Below, one piece after another: positions 1 to 7,979 of a DNA stretch of 33,513 nucleotides; position 1 is the stretch's first letter, and each line of letters begins with the position of its first letter. The stretch covers positions 1 through 33,513 of the forward strand of contig JAAYIR010000142.1 in NCBI GenBank assembly GCA_012523355.1, written 5' to 3'. Position numbers and translations under genes: made by a program. Origin of the DNA: a candidate division WS1 bacterium (GTDB taxonomy: Bacteria; Armatimonadota; Zipacnadia; Zipacnadales; Zipacnadaceae). The notes below the pieces were generated by a model that saw only the letters and a list, made by a program, of their open reading frames with translations, was not told where the DNA came from and did no database searches.

Positions 1-2
1 CC

Positions 3-638
3 AAGAGCGCAAGTATCACGGTGACCGTGGAGAGCACGGGCATAACGGTAGCGCTGACCGTGAACAAGAGCACCCCCAAGGTGGGGGAGACCGTCACCTG
101 CACGGCGACGGCGAGCGCGCCAGCCGGGATCCAGCGGGTGGTCTTCTACGTGAACGGCGCCAATCCGTTTGTCGACAGCGCCTCGCCCTACGTCTTTCAA
201 TGGAGCACGGCCGGACTGACGCCGGGCGCCTATGTCATCAAGGCCCTGGCCTATGACAAATCCACCCCGGCGCTGGTGGACGGGGCGGTAAGAACGGTCC
301 AGCTCCAGCCCGCTGATACGCAGCCGCCGACGGTCGAGATCACCTCTCCGGCCAACGGTGGTGTGGCGGTGGGGACTTGCGAAGTGCGCTTCACGGCCAC
401 GGCACAAGCCGGCGCCACTATCACCAAGGTTGACGTCACCTTCGGCACTGCCACCCAGACCGTCATGGGGGGATCGCAGACCTTGACGGGGTCCACCACC
501 TTTAACACCATAGCCATGGACGATGTCAGTTATCCGGTGACGGCGCAGGCCACGGACAGCAACGGACGTCTGGGGTCGGCGACCATCACGGTGAACGTGA
601 TGAATTCGGTCGCCCCGCCGCCTCCGCCTGTCTTCTGA
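3..638 (+). CDS. C-terminal part of a secreted/surface protein with bacterial Ig-like domains (truncated by window start)
   Basis: Open frame runs to the window edge upstream of the listed start (KSASITVTVESTG...). Two Ig-like beta-sandwich repeats (KSTPKVGETVTCTATASAPAGIQRVVFYVNG; PPTVEITSPANGGVAVGTCEVRFTATA) and a Pro-rich C-terminus. Confidence 0.75.
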   Translation, partial: KSASITVTVESTGITVALTVNKSTPKVGETVTCTATASAPAGIQRVVFYVNGANPFVDSASPYVFQWSTAGLTPGAYVIKALAYDKSTPALVDGAVRTVQLQPADTQPPTVEITSPANGGVAVGTCEVRFTATAQAGATITKVDVTFGTATQTVMGGSQTLTGSTTFNTIAMDDVSYPVTAQATDSNGRLGSATITVNVMNSVAPPPPPVF

Positions 639-822
639 TGCGGCGGGGGGCAGAGAGTGCGGTGTCCGCGGCAGGCTGGTCGTGGTCGGCCGGTAACCGC
701 CGCAGGTTGAGAATGGCTGGGTCCGGGGCGTCGAGAGGCTGAAAATCGGTCTATACCAGCCGGACGCATTCTCTGTCCGTGGCTGCCCATTTGCAGGCAA
801 TCTCCCGTCGCGCCAATGCCTT

Positions 823-852
823 TTGCCCCTGTCTCCTCGATTCTGCTATAAT
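823..852 (+). promoter_or_regulatory. Sigma70-type promoter TTGCCC-18-TATAAT upstream of the IPMDH/IDH-family gene
   Basis: TTGCCC at 823-828 and TATAAT at 847-852, about 45 nt before the ATG at 897. Confidence 0.6.
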
Positions 853-896
853 GCGGTGCTCGACTGGGACACTCAAGAAACGGAGATATCGATTTC

Positions 897-1949
897 ATGT
901 ACAAGATAGCAGTTCTTCCCTGTGACGGTATTGGACCCGAGGTCATTCGTGAAGGTCTGAAAGTTCTAGCCGTGGCCGCCGAGAAGTATGGCATCAAGTA
1001 TGAGACCACGGATTATGATATCGGTGGCGATCGTTACCTGCGCACGGGCGAGATTCTCCCCGAATCGGTCATGGCTGAGCTGGCGGAGATGGATGCCATC
1101 TACCTGGGCTCGGTGGGGCATCCCGACGTCACTCCGGGGATCCTGGAGAAGGGGATTCTGCTCAAGATTCGCTTCGAGTTCGACCAGTATGTGAACCTAC
1201 GGCCCATCAAGCTGTATCCCGGAGTCTGGACCCCGATCAAGGACAAGGGCCCCGAGGACATTGACTTCATGGTGGTGCGCGAGAACACCGAGGACATGTA
1301 CGTGGGCATCGGCGGGACCATGAAGCAGGATACCCCCGATGAGGTCGCGCTGCAGACCGCGGTCTACACCCGCAAAGGGACCGAGCGCATCATCCGCTAC
1401 GCCTTCGAGCTGTGTCGCAAGCGCGCGCGCAAGCATACGCTGCACATGGTGGACAAGGCTAACGTGCTCACGTACGGGCATGGGTTGTGGACACGCACTT
1501 ACGCCGAAGTGGGCAAGGAATACCCCGACATCAAGCAGGAGCACGCTTTTGTGGATGCGTGCTGCATGTGGTTCGTGAAGAATCCCGAGTGGTTTGACAC
1601 GGTCGTGACCACCAATATGTTCGGGGACATCATCACCGATCTGGGAGCGATGATTCAAGGCGGCATGGGAGTCGCCGCCTCCGGAAATGTCAATCCGGAG
1701 GGCGTCTCCATGTTTGAGCCGATTCACGGTTCGGCACCGAAGTATACGGGCCAGAACGTAATCTGCCCGATCGCCACCATCGCGGCGGCCTCCATGATGC
1801 TGGATCATCTGGGCGAGACCGAAGCCGCTGCAGCGATTGAGCGGGCCATTAGTGAGGCGCTCTCCTCGGGCAAGCTGGGCGATCTCTCGACCAAAAGCGG
1901 CATCAGTACCACGGAGCAGGGAGACCTCGTCGCCAGCCTGGTGCGTTAG
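897..1949 (+). CDS. Isocitrate/isopropylmalate dehydrogenase family protein (3-isopropylmalate dehydrogenase-like)
   Basis: GDGIGPEV start, [62 protein letters not shown]. Substrate specificity is not certain. Confidence 0.88.
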   Translation: MYKIAVLPCDGIGPEVIREGLKVLAVAAEKYGIKYETTDYDIGGDRYLRTGEILPESVMAELAEMDAIYLGSVGHPDVTPGILEKGILLKIRFEFDQYVNLRPIKLYPGVWTPIKDKGPEDIDFMVVRENTEDMYVGIGGTMKQDTPDEVALQTAVYTRKGTERIIRYAFELCRKRARKHTLHMVDKANVLTYGHGLWTRTYAEVGKEYPDIKQEHAFVDACCMWFVKNPEWFDTVVTTNMFGDIITDLGAMIQGGMGVAASGNVNPEGVSMFEPIHGSAPKYTGQNVICPIATIAAASMMLDHLGETEAAAAIERAISEALSSGKLGDLSTKSGISTTEQGDLVASLVR

Positions 1950-1982
1950 TCACACCACCTGCGCCGGATTCGGTGAGACAAG

Positions 1983-3746
1983 TTGATCCCGACGCGCATT
2001 GCCCCGGTAGTCATAGCGGTGCTGCTGGCAGCCTTGTTCGCGGTGGCTGAGCGGGCCCGGCTCAGGCAGGACAAGCGGGAGGCCGCGCGTCTGGACGCGT
2101 CGGGGCTGCTGGTCCTGTGGCCGCTGATCTTTGGCGTGTTCTTCGGTATCTCCTGCGCCGAGGGCTTGCCGGTCTTCTTTCTGCTGATGGGAGGAGTTGT
2201 CGTCTGGCTCCTCACTACGCTCTGTGATTTCCTCAACTGGCGTCTGCTGACCGCGCTGCCGGGTCTGATTCTGGGGGCTGTGGTGGCCGTCCAGGGCGGA
2301 GTGGGCATCAGTTCGGTCAAACTCCCCTTCATGACCGATTTCGTTGCGTTGGGCTGGGCAGGGCCTCTGGTGACGGTAGTCTGGCTAGCGACGTGCGCCA
2401 TGGTTTTCGGCTGGAACGCTGGTCTGCTCGAAATCCCCCTGGGAGTGGCTGGCCTGGCAGGGCTCACGATGTACGGGATTTCGCTGCTACAGCCGGAGAT
2501 GGTAGGGCCGGGCGCACAGTACTTGGCCGGTATGCTCGGCGTGTTGGGGCTGGTGCTGGTCCCCTTCGCACGCTATCTCTCGCGGCACACGGCCCGTGCG
2601 GGTGCAGTGACCGTGGGGTTTGTGTTAGGGGGCCTGTCGGTCCTCGGCGCGCTCAAGCACACCGCCTTCCTGGTCGCGCTGCTCCCACTGCTGGTGATTG
2701 GCGTACCCATCTTTTCCGTGGGTTATGCCTACATCCAGAACCTGCGCCATGGTGGGCGGTCCCTGACCATGGGGGAGCGTCGACAAAACGTGGATATGCT
2801 GCTCCTGACGCAGGGCTATACGCGCCGGCAGGTGGTGGTTCTGGCTCTGGCGGGCACCGCGTACCTCTGTGCCTTAGCGTTGTTGCTGGTGTGGCTAATT
2901 GAGGTGTCTTTCTTGGTGAAGGCCCTCCTCCTGGCCGCCGCCTTGGTCCTGGGCCTGGCGACGTCCTATGTGATCTTGCGCCTGTTGCCGCGGCCCCTGC
3001 GAGTGGAAAGATCCGGGGACCGGGCGATAAGCTTGCTGGGGGTGCGGGTGCACACGGTAGGCTGGGAAGCAGCCCTGGCGCAGGTGGAGGAATTCCTAGG
3101 CGAGGACCACCCGCATATGATCGTGACCTCCGACTCCTCCACCGTCATGCGGGCGCAGGAGGACCAGGAACTGCGGGAGATCATGAACCAGGCAGACCTG
3201 GTGACGGCCGACGGTGCAGGGGTCGTGCTGGCGGCGCGGCTGCTGAATCTGCCGCTGGAGGAGCGGGTGTCTGGCTGTGACCTGGTGGGCAGACTGTGCG
3301 AGGCGGCGGCCCGTCAACACCGCAGCGTATACCTGCTGGGTGGAGAGCCGGGCGTGGCGCAGGAGGCGGCCGCCGTCCTGCAGCGACAGGTACCGGGGCT
3401 GTGTGTCGCGGGCACACACCACGGCTACTTCAACCTGGAGGAGGAAGCATTGCTCGTCAGGGAGATCGCCGCAGCGGGGCCCGGCGTATTGTTCGTAGCG
3501 CTAGGTATCCCCCGGCAGGAGAAGTGGATCAAGCAGCATCTCGAGGAGTTGGGTACCCCGGTGTGCATCGGTGTCGGCGGGAGCTTTGATGTCATCTCCG
3601 GACGGAAGAAGCGCGCGCCGGTGTGGATGCAGCGCTGTGGCCTGGAATGGGCCTACCGTACCTGGAAGGAGCCCTGGCGTCTGCCGCGGCTGGCGGCGCT
3701 GCCGCGGATTGTGTGGCTGACTTTCCGCGAACTCCTGAGGAGATAG
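1983..3746 (+). CDS. Fusion: WecA/MraY-like multi-TM domain (apparently lacking catalytic motifs) + WecG/TagA/CpsF (GT26) glycosyltransferase
   Basis: About 330 aa hydrophobic N-terminal half, then a full GT26 domain (MIVTSDSSTVMRAQEDQELREIMNQADLVTADGAGVV...RVSGCDL...VFVALGIPRQEKWI...GVGGSFDVISGRKKRAPVWMQRCGLEWAYRTWKEPWRLPR). Confidence 0.85.
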   Translation: MIPTRIAPVVIAVLLAALFAVAERARLRQDKREAARLDASGLLVLWPLIFGVFFGISCAEGLPVFFLLMGGVVVWLLTTLCDFLNWRLLTALPGLILGAVVAVQGGVGISSVKLPFMTDFVALGWAGPLVTVVWLATCAMVFGWNAGLLEIPLGVAGLAGLTMYGISLLQPEMVGPGAQYLAGMLGVLGLVLVPFARYLSRHTARAGAVTVGFVLGGLSVLGALKHTAFLVALLPLLVIGVPIFSVGYAYIQNLRHGGRSLTMGERRQNVDMLLLTQGYTRRQVVVLALAGTAYLCALALLLVWLIEVSFLVKALLLAAALVLGLATSYVILRLLPRPLRVERSGDRAISLLGVRVHTVGWEAALAQVEEFLGEDHPHMIVTSDSSTVMRAQEDQELREIMNQADLVTADGAGVVLAARLLNLPLEERVSGCDLVGRLCEAAARQHRSVYLLGGEPGVAQEAAAVLQRQVPGLCVAGTHHGYFNLEEEALLVREIAAAGPGVLFVALGIPRQEKWIKQHLEELGTPVCIGVGGSFDVISGRKKRAPVWMQRCGLEWAYRTWKEPWRLPRLAALPRIVWLTFRELLRR

Positions 3747-3750
3747 GTAG

Positions 3751-4875
3751 ATGACTATTGACGCGGACTTTCCGGGCGGGAACATCATATTCCAGAGTCA
3801 GGAGGGCGATGCGGTATATCTGCGGCAAGACCCGCGGGATACTGAGGGCTGGTGGTTCTATTGGTATTTTCGGGTGCGTGGTGCGGAGGGTCGGGAACTT
3901 CGTTTCCAATTTACCGACGGTAACGTCGTGGGGGCACGGGGGCCAGCCGTTAGCCTGGATAAGGGGCTCACGTGGGAGTGGCTGGGCCTCGAGGATGACA
4001 CGCATGACGCGTTCACCTATGCCTTCCCCCCGGAAGGCGAGGAAGTGCGATTCTGCCTGGGCATGGCCTATCTGCAGCAGGAGCTGGACAAGTTCCTGGC
4101 CGCTCATGAGAATGACCCGGCGCTGCGCCGAGACGTGCTCTGCAAGAGCAGGAAGGGCCGGGAGGTGGAGCTGCTTCGCCTCGGGCGGATGGACGGTGGG
4201 GAGGAGTATCGTTGGCTGCTGGTAGCGCGGCACCACGCCTGTGAGATGATGGCCAACTACGTGCTGGAAGGGATAATGGAGAGCGCGCTGGCGCAGGACG
4301 AGCTGGGGGCATGGCTGCGAGAGAAGGTGTATTGTCTGGTGGTGCCTTTCATGGACAAGGACGGAGTGGAGGAAGGCGACCAGGGGAAGAACCGGCGCCC
4401 CTGGGATCACAATCGGGACTACGGCGGGCGCAGCCTCTACCCCGAGGTGCGTGCCGTCAAACGGAGGTTCATGGCGCGGGGGGTGCAGCGTCCCGATGTG
4501 CTGCTCGACTTCCACTGTCCCTGGATCTACGGACCGCAAGACGAGGCCATTTTCTGGGTGGCCAACGATACCAACCAGGAGAAGATTGATCGCCTTTCGG
4601 CAATCTTGCAGCGTGTGCGCACGGGCCCGCTTCCCTTTGACCCTAACGATAATGTGCCCTTTGGAGAGAAGGGCAACGGCTGGAACTGCTGGGAAGGCTA
4701 CGGCGGCAAGGAGACTTTCGCGCTCGCGCCCTCTCACTGGCGGAATGTCAAGCTGGTGGGGTCTCTGGAGGTTGCCTATGCCAATGCGCATGGGGTGCCG
4801 GTCACGGCGGAGAGTGCACGAGCGCTGGGCCGGGACCTGGCTCTGACTCTACGGGAGTTCCTGGAGAGTGGATGA
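3751..4875 (+). CDS. M14-family zinc carboxypeptidase of the cytosolic carboxypeptidase-like type with N-terminal beta domain
   Basis: HxxE zinc motif in ARHHACEMMANYVLEG, second His in LLDFHCPWIYG, candidate catalytic Glu in GSLEVAYAN. N-terminal GWWFYWYFRVRG region resembles the M14 N-terminal beta-sandwich domain. Confidence 0.78.
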   Translation: MTIDADFPGGNIIFQSQEGDAVYLRQDPRDTEGWWFYWYFRVRGAEGRELRFQFTDGNVVGARGPAVSLDKGLTWEWLGLEDDTHDAFTYAFPPEGEEVRFCLGMAYLQQELDKFLAAHENDPALRRDVLCKSRKGREVELLRLGRMDGGEEYRWLLVARHHACEMMANYVLEGIMESALAQDELGAWLREKVYCLVVPFMDKDGVEEGDQGKNRRPWDHNRDYGGRSLYPEVRAVKRRFMARGVQRPDVLLDFHCPWIYGPQDEAIFWVANDTNQEKIDRLSAILQRVRTGPLPFDPNDNVPFGEKGNGWNCWEGYGGKETFALAPSHWRNVKLVGSLEVAYANAHGVPVTAESARALGRDLALTLREFLESG

Positions 4876-4891
4876 CGCTCCGGTGGCGAGC

Positions 4892-4920
4892 TTGCCGTCC
4901 ACTGAGGGGTGGGGTATAAT
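4892..4920 (+). promoter_or_regulatory. Sigma70-type promoter TTGCCG-17-TATAAT for tRNA-Met
   Basis: TTGCCG at 4892-4897, 17-nt spacer, TATAAT at 4915-4920, about 20 nt upstream of the tRNA. Confidence 0.7.
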
Positions 4921-4940
4921 ACCTGCTAGCCTGAACATGC

Positions 4941-5015
4941 GGGCCCGTAGCTCAGCGGCAGAGCGGTCGGCTCATAACCGATTGGTCGCTGGTTCGAACC
5001 CAGCCGGGCCCACCA
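4941..5015 (+). tRNA. tRNA-Met (CAT), elongator-type, CCA encoded
   Basis: Acceptor GGGCCCG/CGGGCCC, anticodon stem-loop GTCGG-CTCATAA-CCGAT, T-loop GGTTCGAACCC, terminal ACCA. The G1-C72 pair argues against initiator tRNA. Confidence 0.93.
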
Positions 5016-5141
5016 GAAACAACTGCAGCACGTAGACAGAACAGAGGCAGCACAACAGCAGCTTCAGAAACGGCGCGGAAGCGGCAGGAGACACTCTAGT
5101 TTCGTCTCTCGCTCGTCGCTTCTCGTCTCCAAGGAAGTACC

Positions 5142-7964
5142 ATGCTCGGTGTAGTGGCAGATTATCTAAAGGCGGGACGTCATCGGCGTGGGCGTCACGT
5201 ATTCTTCCTCGGCAGCGGTGCCAAGCTCCCTCCGCAAGAGAAGACCCTCGCAAGCTTTCTTCAGGACGTCGCCGCGAAAACGGTCAAAGATAGCTTCGAG
5301 CGGCTCCCGGCGGAGCGGAGGCCTGTGGCCCAACTGGAGGAGTACGCGCGCCTCGTCCCCGACCACGGCGAACGTTGCCGGAGCTTGCGCGCCTTGCTGA
5401 GCGCCAGCCGCCCGGCAGAGGGGCATGTGCGCCTGGCCACTCTCATCAAGGACGGGTACTTCCCCTCCGTCTTCACCATGGAGCCCCATGCGCTGCTGGA
5501 ACAGGCCCTGCGCAACAACTTCATGGAGCCGGGCTCGGACTACAACCTGCTCGTACTGGGCGTGGACGAGCCGGAGGCGGTGGTCTCTGCGCTGCATCAC
5601 TCCACCCGGGTTACGGTAGTCAAGTGTGGGGGCGATCTGGAACGCCGGTCCCTTCCCCTGACGGAGGCCGAACTGACCGAGATGTTGCAGCCCTATGCCA
5701 AGGTCATCGGGGAGGCCTTCCGTCTGGTGTCGCTGTTCATCGGGTATACGGATCGGGACCTGCCTTTCCTGCGGCTGGTGCCGCACGAGGGGGGGAAAGT
5801 CTTCTGGATCAACCCGACGATCCCCCTCAGCGATCAGAGCGCCTTCCATGAGCTGCGCACTGACGAGCCGGAGGTCGCGGAGTATCACAAGCTGCAGTTG
5901 GAGGTCACCTCTCTCCTGGAGAGCCGGCAGTCGCAGCGCCATATCGTGGCCCGGGAGGCGGGCAGCTTCAACGAGTTCTTCTCGGCCCTGGGTACGCAGC
6001 TCAAGCACCATTCACGACGGCGGGGGCTGCGGCGCAGGGAGCTCAGCGTGCTTCGGGGCGGCCCGTATCGCTTTCTGGACTACTTCGACGTGGAGGACTC
6101 CGAGTTCTTCTTCGGACGCGAACCGGATGTCGAGAGGCTGCTCAAGCTGACGGCAGAGAACCAGCTCGCGGTGTTGTTCGGCCGTCCCGCCATCGGCAAG
6201 ACCTCCGTGCTGCGGGCCGGGCTCATGGCCACCTTGCGCCGACGAGATGAGGAGTACAGGGAGGGCCAGGGCGAGCGGCCACTCCTGCCGGTGTTCACCG
6301 CCTGCGGGGAGGACACGGATGCCGCGCTGCGCCGCGCGATCCTCGCCCGGGCGGAGACGGAGGGGTTCCCCCTGCCGCCGGAAGCGGAGCAGGCCGGCTG
6401 GGTGGAGATGGCGCTGGCGCTGGCGGAGGTTACCGGGCGAAGGCTGTTGATCATCCTCGACCAGTTCGCCAACATCTTCGTCAAGGTCGGCGCGCCCGTG
6501 CGGAAGCAGTTTCTCGAACAGATCCGGCGGATGGTGGAGGATGAGCGGGTGCACGTCCTGATTTCCATCCGTGAGGACTACCTGGGGGAGCTGCTGGAAC
6601 AGCGTGAGCACTTGCCGGGTATCATGGACCATTTTCACCGGTTGCATCGCCTCACCTGGGAGCAGGCCGAGGCCGCGACCACTAAGCCAGCGGCCAATTT
6701 CAGCCTCACCATCGAGCGGGACCTCGTCCAGCGTCTGCTGGAGGACCTCTCCCGGGAGGGGGTCGAGCCCGCGCAGTTACAGATTGTGCTCTACCGGCTG
6801 TATGAGGCGTTGGAGCCTCCCTCGCGCGTTATCTCGCAGCGGATGTACGACCAGCAAGGCGGGGCGCTCAAGATACTCGCCACGTACATGGACCAGGCGC
6901 TGGCCCAGCTGCCGCTGGCGGAGCGTCCCATGGCGCGGCTGATCCTCAAGCAGATGGTGGCCTCTAGCGAGCTGCGCGGGCGGCGCATTCTGGACCGGAT
7001 CGTTCAGGAGGTGGCTCCAGAGCGCGAAACCGTGGAGCGGGTACTGGCCCACCTGGTGGATCACCGCCTGGTGCGCATGAATGAGGAAGAGCATGCTCGC
7101 AGCTATGAGTTGGTGCATGAGTACCTGGCCGAGGAGATCAAGGACTGGCTGGGTGAGGAAGGCAGTCAGCGGCGAGACGTTCAGGACTTGCTGACGCGGG
7201 AATACACCAACTACGAGAAGTTTGGCCTACTAATTGACGTAAGCATCATGCGTACGCTCACCGAGTACGCACGGGAGCTGAGCATCTCCGCAGGTGAATT
7301 GGAGCTCATTCTGAAGAGTGCCGCGGTGACCGGAGTGGGGGTGGAGTACTGGTTCGGACGGCTCAACGAGCTGGGGGGGGGAAGAAATCGGACCTTGCTC
7401 TCTCTCCTGCAGGACGAACGGGCGGAGATCCGCGCGGCGGCGGCACAGCACTTGCCAGCGGACCTGCCGGGCAGCTTCTTGCCCGCACTCGCCGAGGGGC
7501 TGGAAGACGAGGTAGAGGAAGTGCGCGCAAACGTTGCCCGCGCCTTGCGCGGCCTCGAACGGGAGATCGTGGCTTTGCTGAAGTCAGATCGGCCTGAGCA
7601 CAAGCGGCTGGCAGCGACGGCCATAGGGCGTCTAGGATTGCGGCGGCACGCGGCGAAGATCACTGAGGCCCTGACCGATGAAGACCCCGAATTCGCGGCA
7701 GTGGCGGCGGAAACACTCCACTCGCTGGGGCCGGGCAGGCTGACGCGCCATCTGCTGCGGCGGGTGATTGGCAATGAGGTCCCCTGGGCCTATGCGGAGG
7801 TGCTAGGACGGCTGTCGCACACCGAGCGCGGCCTGGCTCAGCTCAAGCGCGCCGTGGAGCAGCACCCGAAGCACCTGAAGCTAGCCTACGCCTTGAGCCA
7901 GGCGGAGATACAGGCGCGACATTACGACGAAGCAACGCGGGTGCTACGGGAAGCCTATGACTAG
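5142..7964 (+). CDS. SIR2-like + nSTAND1 NTPase + HEAT/TPR repeat protein (upstream half of a TAG-interrupted ORF)
   Basis: N-terminal SIR2-like fold signatures (VFFLGSGAKLPP, VFTMEPHALLEQAL, VVKCGGDLE, LFIGYTDRDL). nSTAND1 signature PYRFLDYFDVEDSEFFFGREPDVERLLKL...VLFGRPAIGKTSVLRAGL and LLIILDQFANIF. HEAT-like LLQDERAEIRAAAAQHL... and TPR-like PKHLKLAYALSQAEIQARHYDEATRVLREAYD. RBS AAGGAAG before the ATG. Confidence 0.85.
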   Translation: MLGVVADYLKAGRHRRGRHVFFLGSGAKLPPQEKTLASFLQDVAAKTVKDSFERLPAERRPVAQLEEYARLVPDHGERCRSLRALLSASRPAEGHVRLATLIKDGYFPSVFTMEPHALLEQALRNNFMEPGSDYNLLVLGVDEPEAVVSALHHSTRVTVVKCGGDLERRSLPLTEAELTEMLQPYAKVIGEAFRLVSLFIGYTDRDLPFLRLVPHEGGKVFWINPTIPLSDQSAFHELRTDEPEVAEYHKLQLEVTSLLESRQSQRHIVAREAGSFNEFFSALGTQLKHHSRRRGLRRRELSVLRGGPYRFLDYFDVEDSEFFFGREPDVERLLKLTAENQLAVLFGRPAIGKTSVLRAGLMATLRRRDEEYREGQGERPLLPVFTACGEDTDAALRRAILARAETEGFPLPPEAEQAGWVEMALALAEVTGRRLLIILDQFANIFVKVGAPVRKQFLEQIRRMVEDERVHVLISIREDYLGELLEQREHLPGIMDHFHRLHRLTWEQAEAATTKPAANFSLTIERDLVQRLLEDLSREGVEPAQLQIVLYRLYEALEPPSRVISQRMYDQQGGALKILATYMDQALAQLPLAERPMARLILKQMVASSELRGRRILDRIVQEVAPERETVERVLAHLVDHRLVRMNEEEHARSYELVHEYLAEEIKDWLGEEGSQRRDVQDLLTREYTNYEKFGLLIDVSIMRTLTEYARELSISAGELELILKSAAVTGVGVEYWFGRLNELGGGRNRTLLSLLQDERAEIRAAAAQHLPADLPGSFLPALAEGLEDEVEEVRANVARALRGLEREIVALLKSDRPEHKRLAATAIGRLGLRRHAAKITEALTDEDPEFAAVAAETLHSLGPGRLTRHLLRRVIGNEVPWAYAEVLGRLSHTERGLAQLKRAVEQHPKHLKLAYALSQAEIQARHYDEATRVLREAYD

Positions 7965-7979
7965 GCTGCCGAGCCGGCG

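Noticed and set aside
3592-4791. 399-aa minus-strand ORF opposite the M14 peptidase
   Set aside because: Antisense to a well-supported gene; no domain signal.
4972-5253. Minus-strand ORF ending VGPAGFEPATNRL
   Set aside because: This peptide is the well-known artefact of translating the antisense strand of a tRNA gene.
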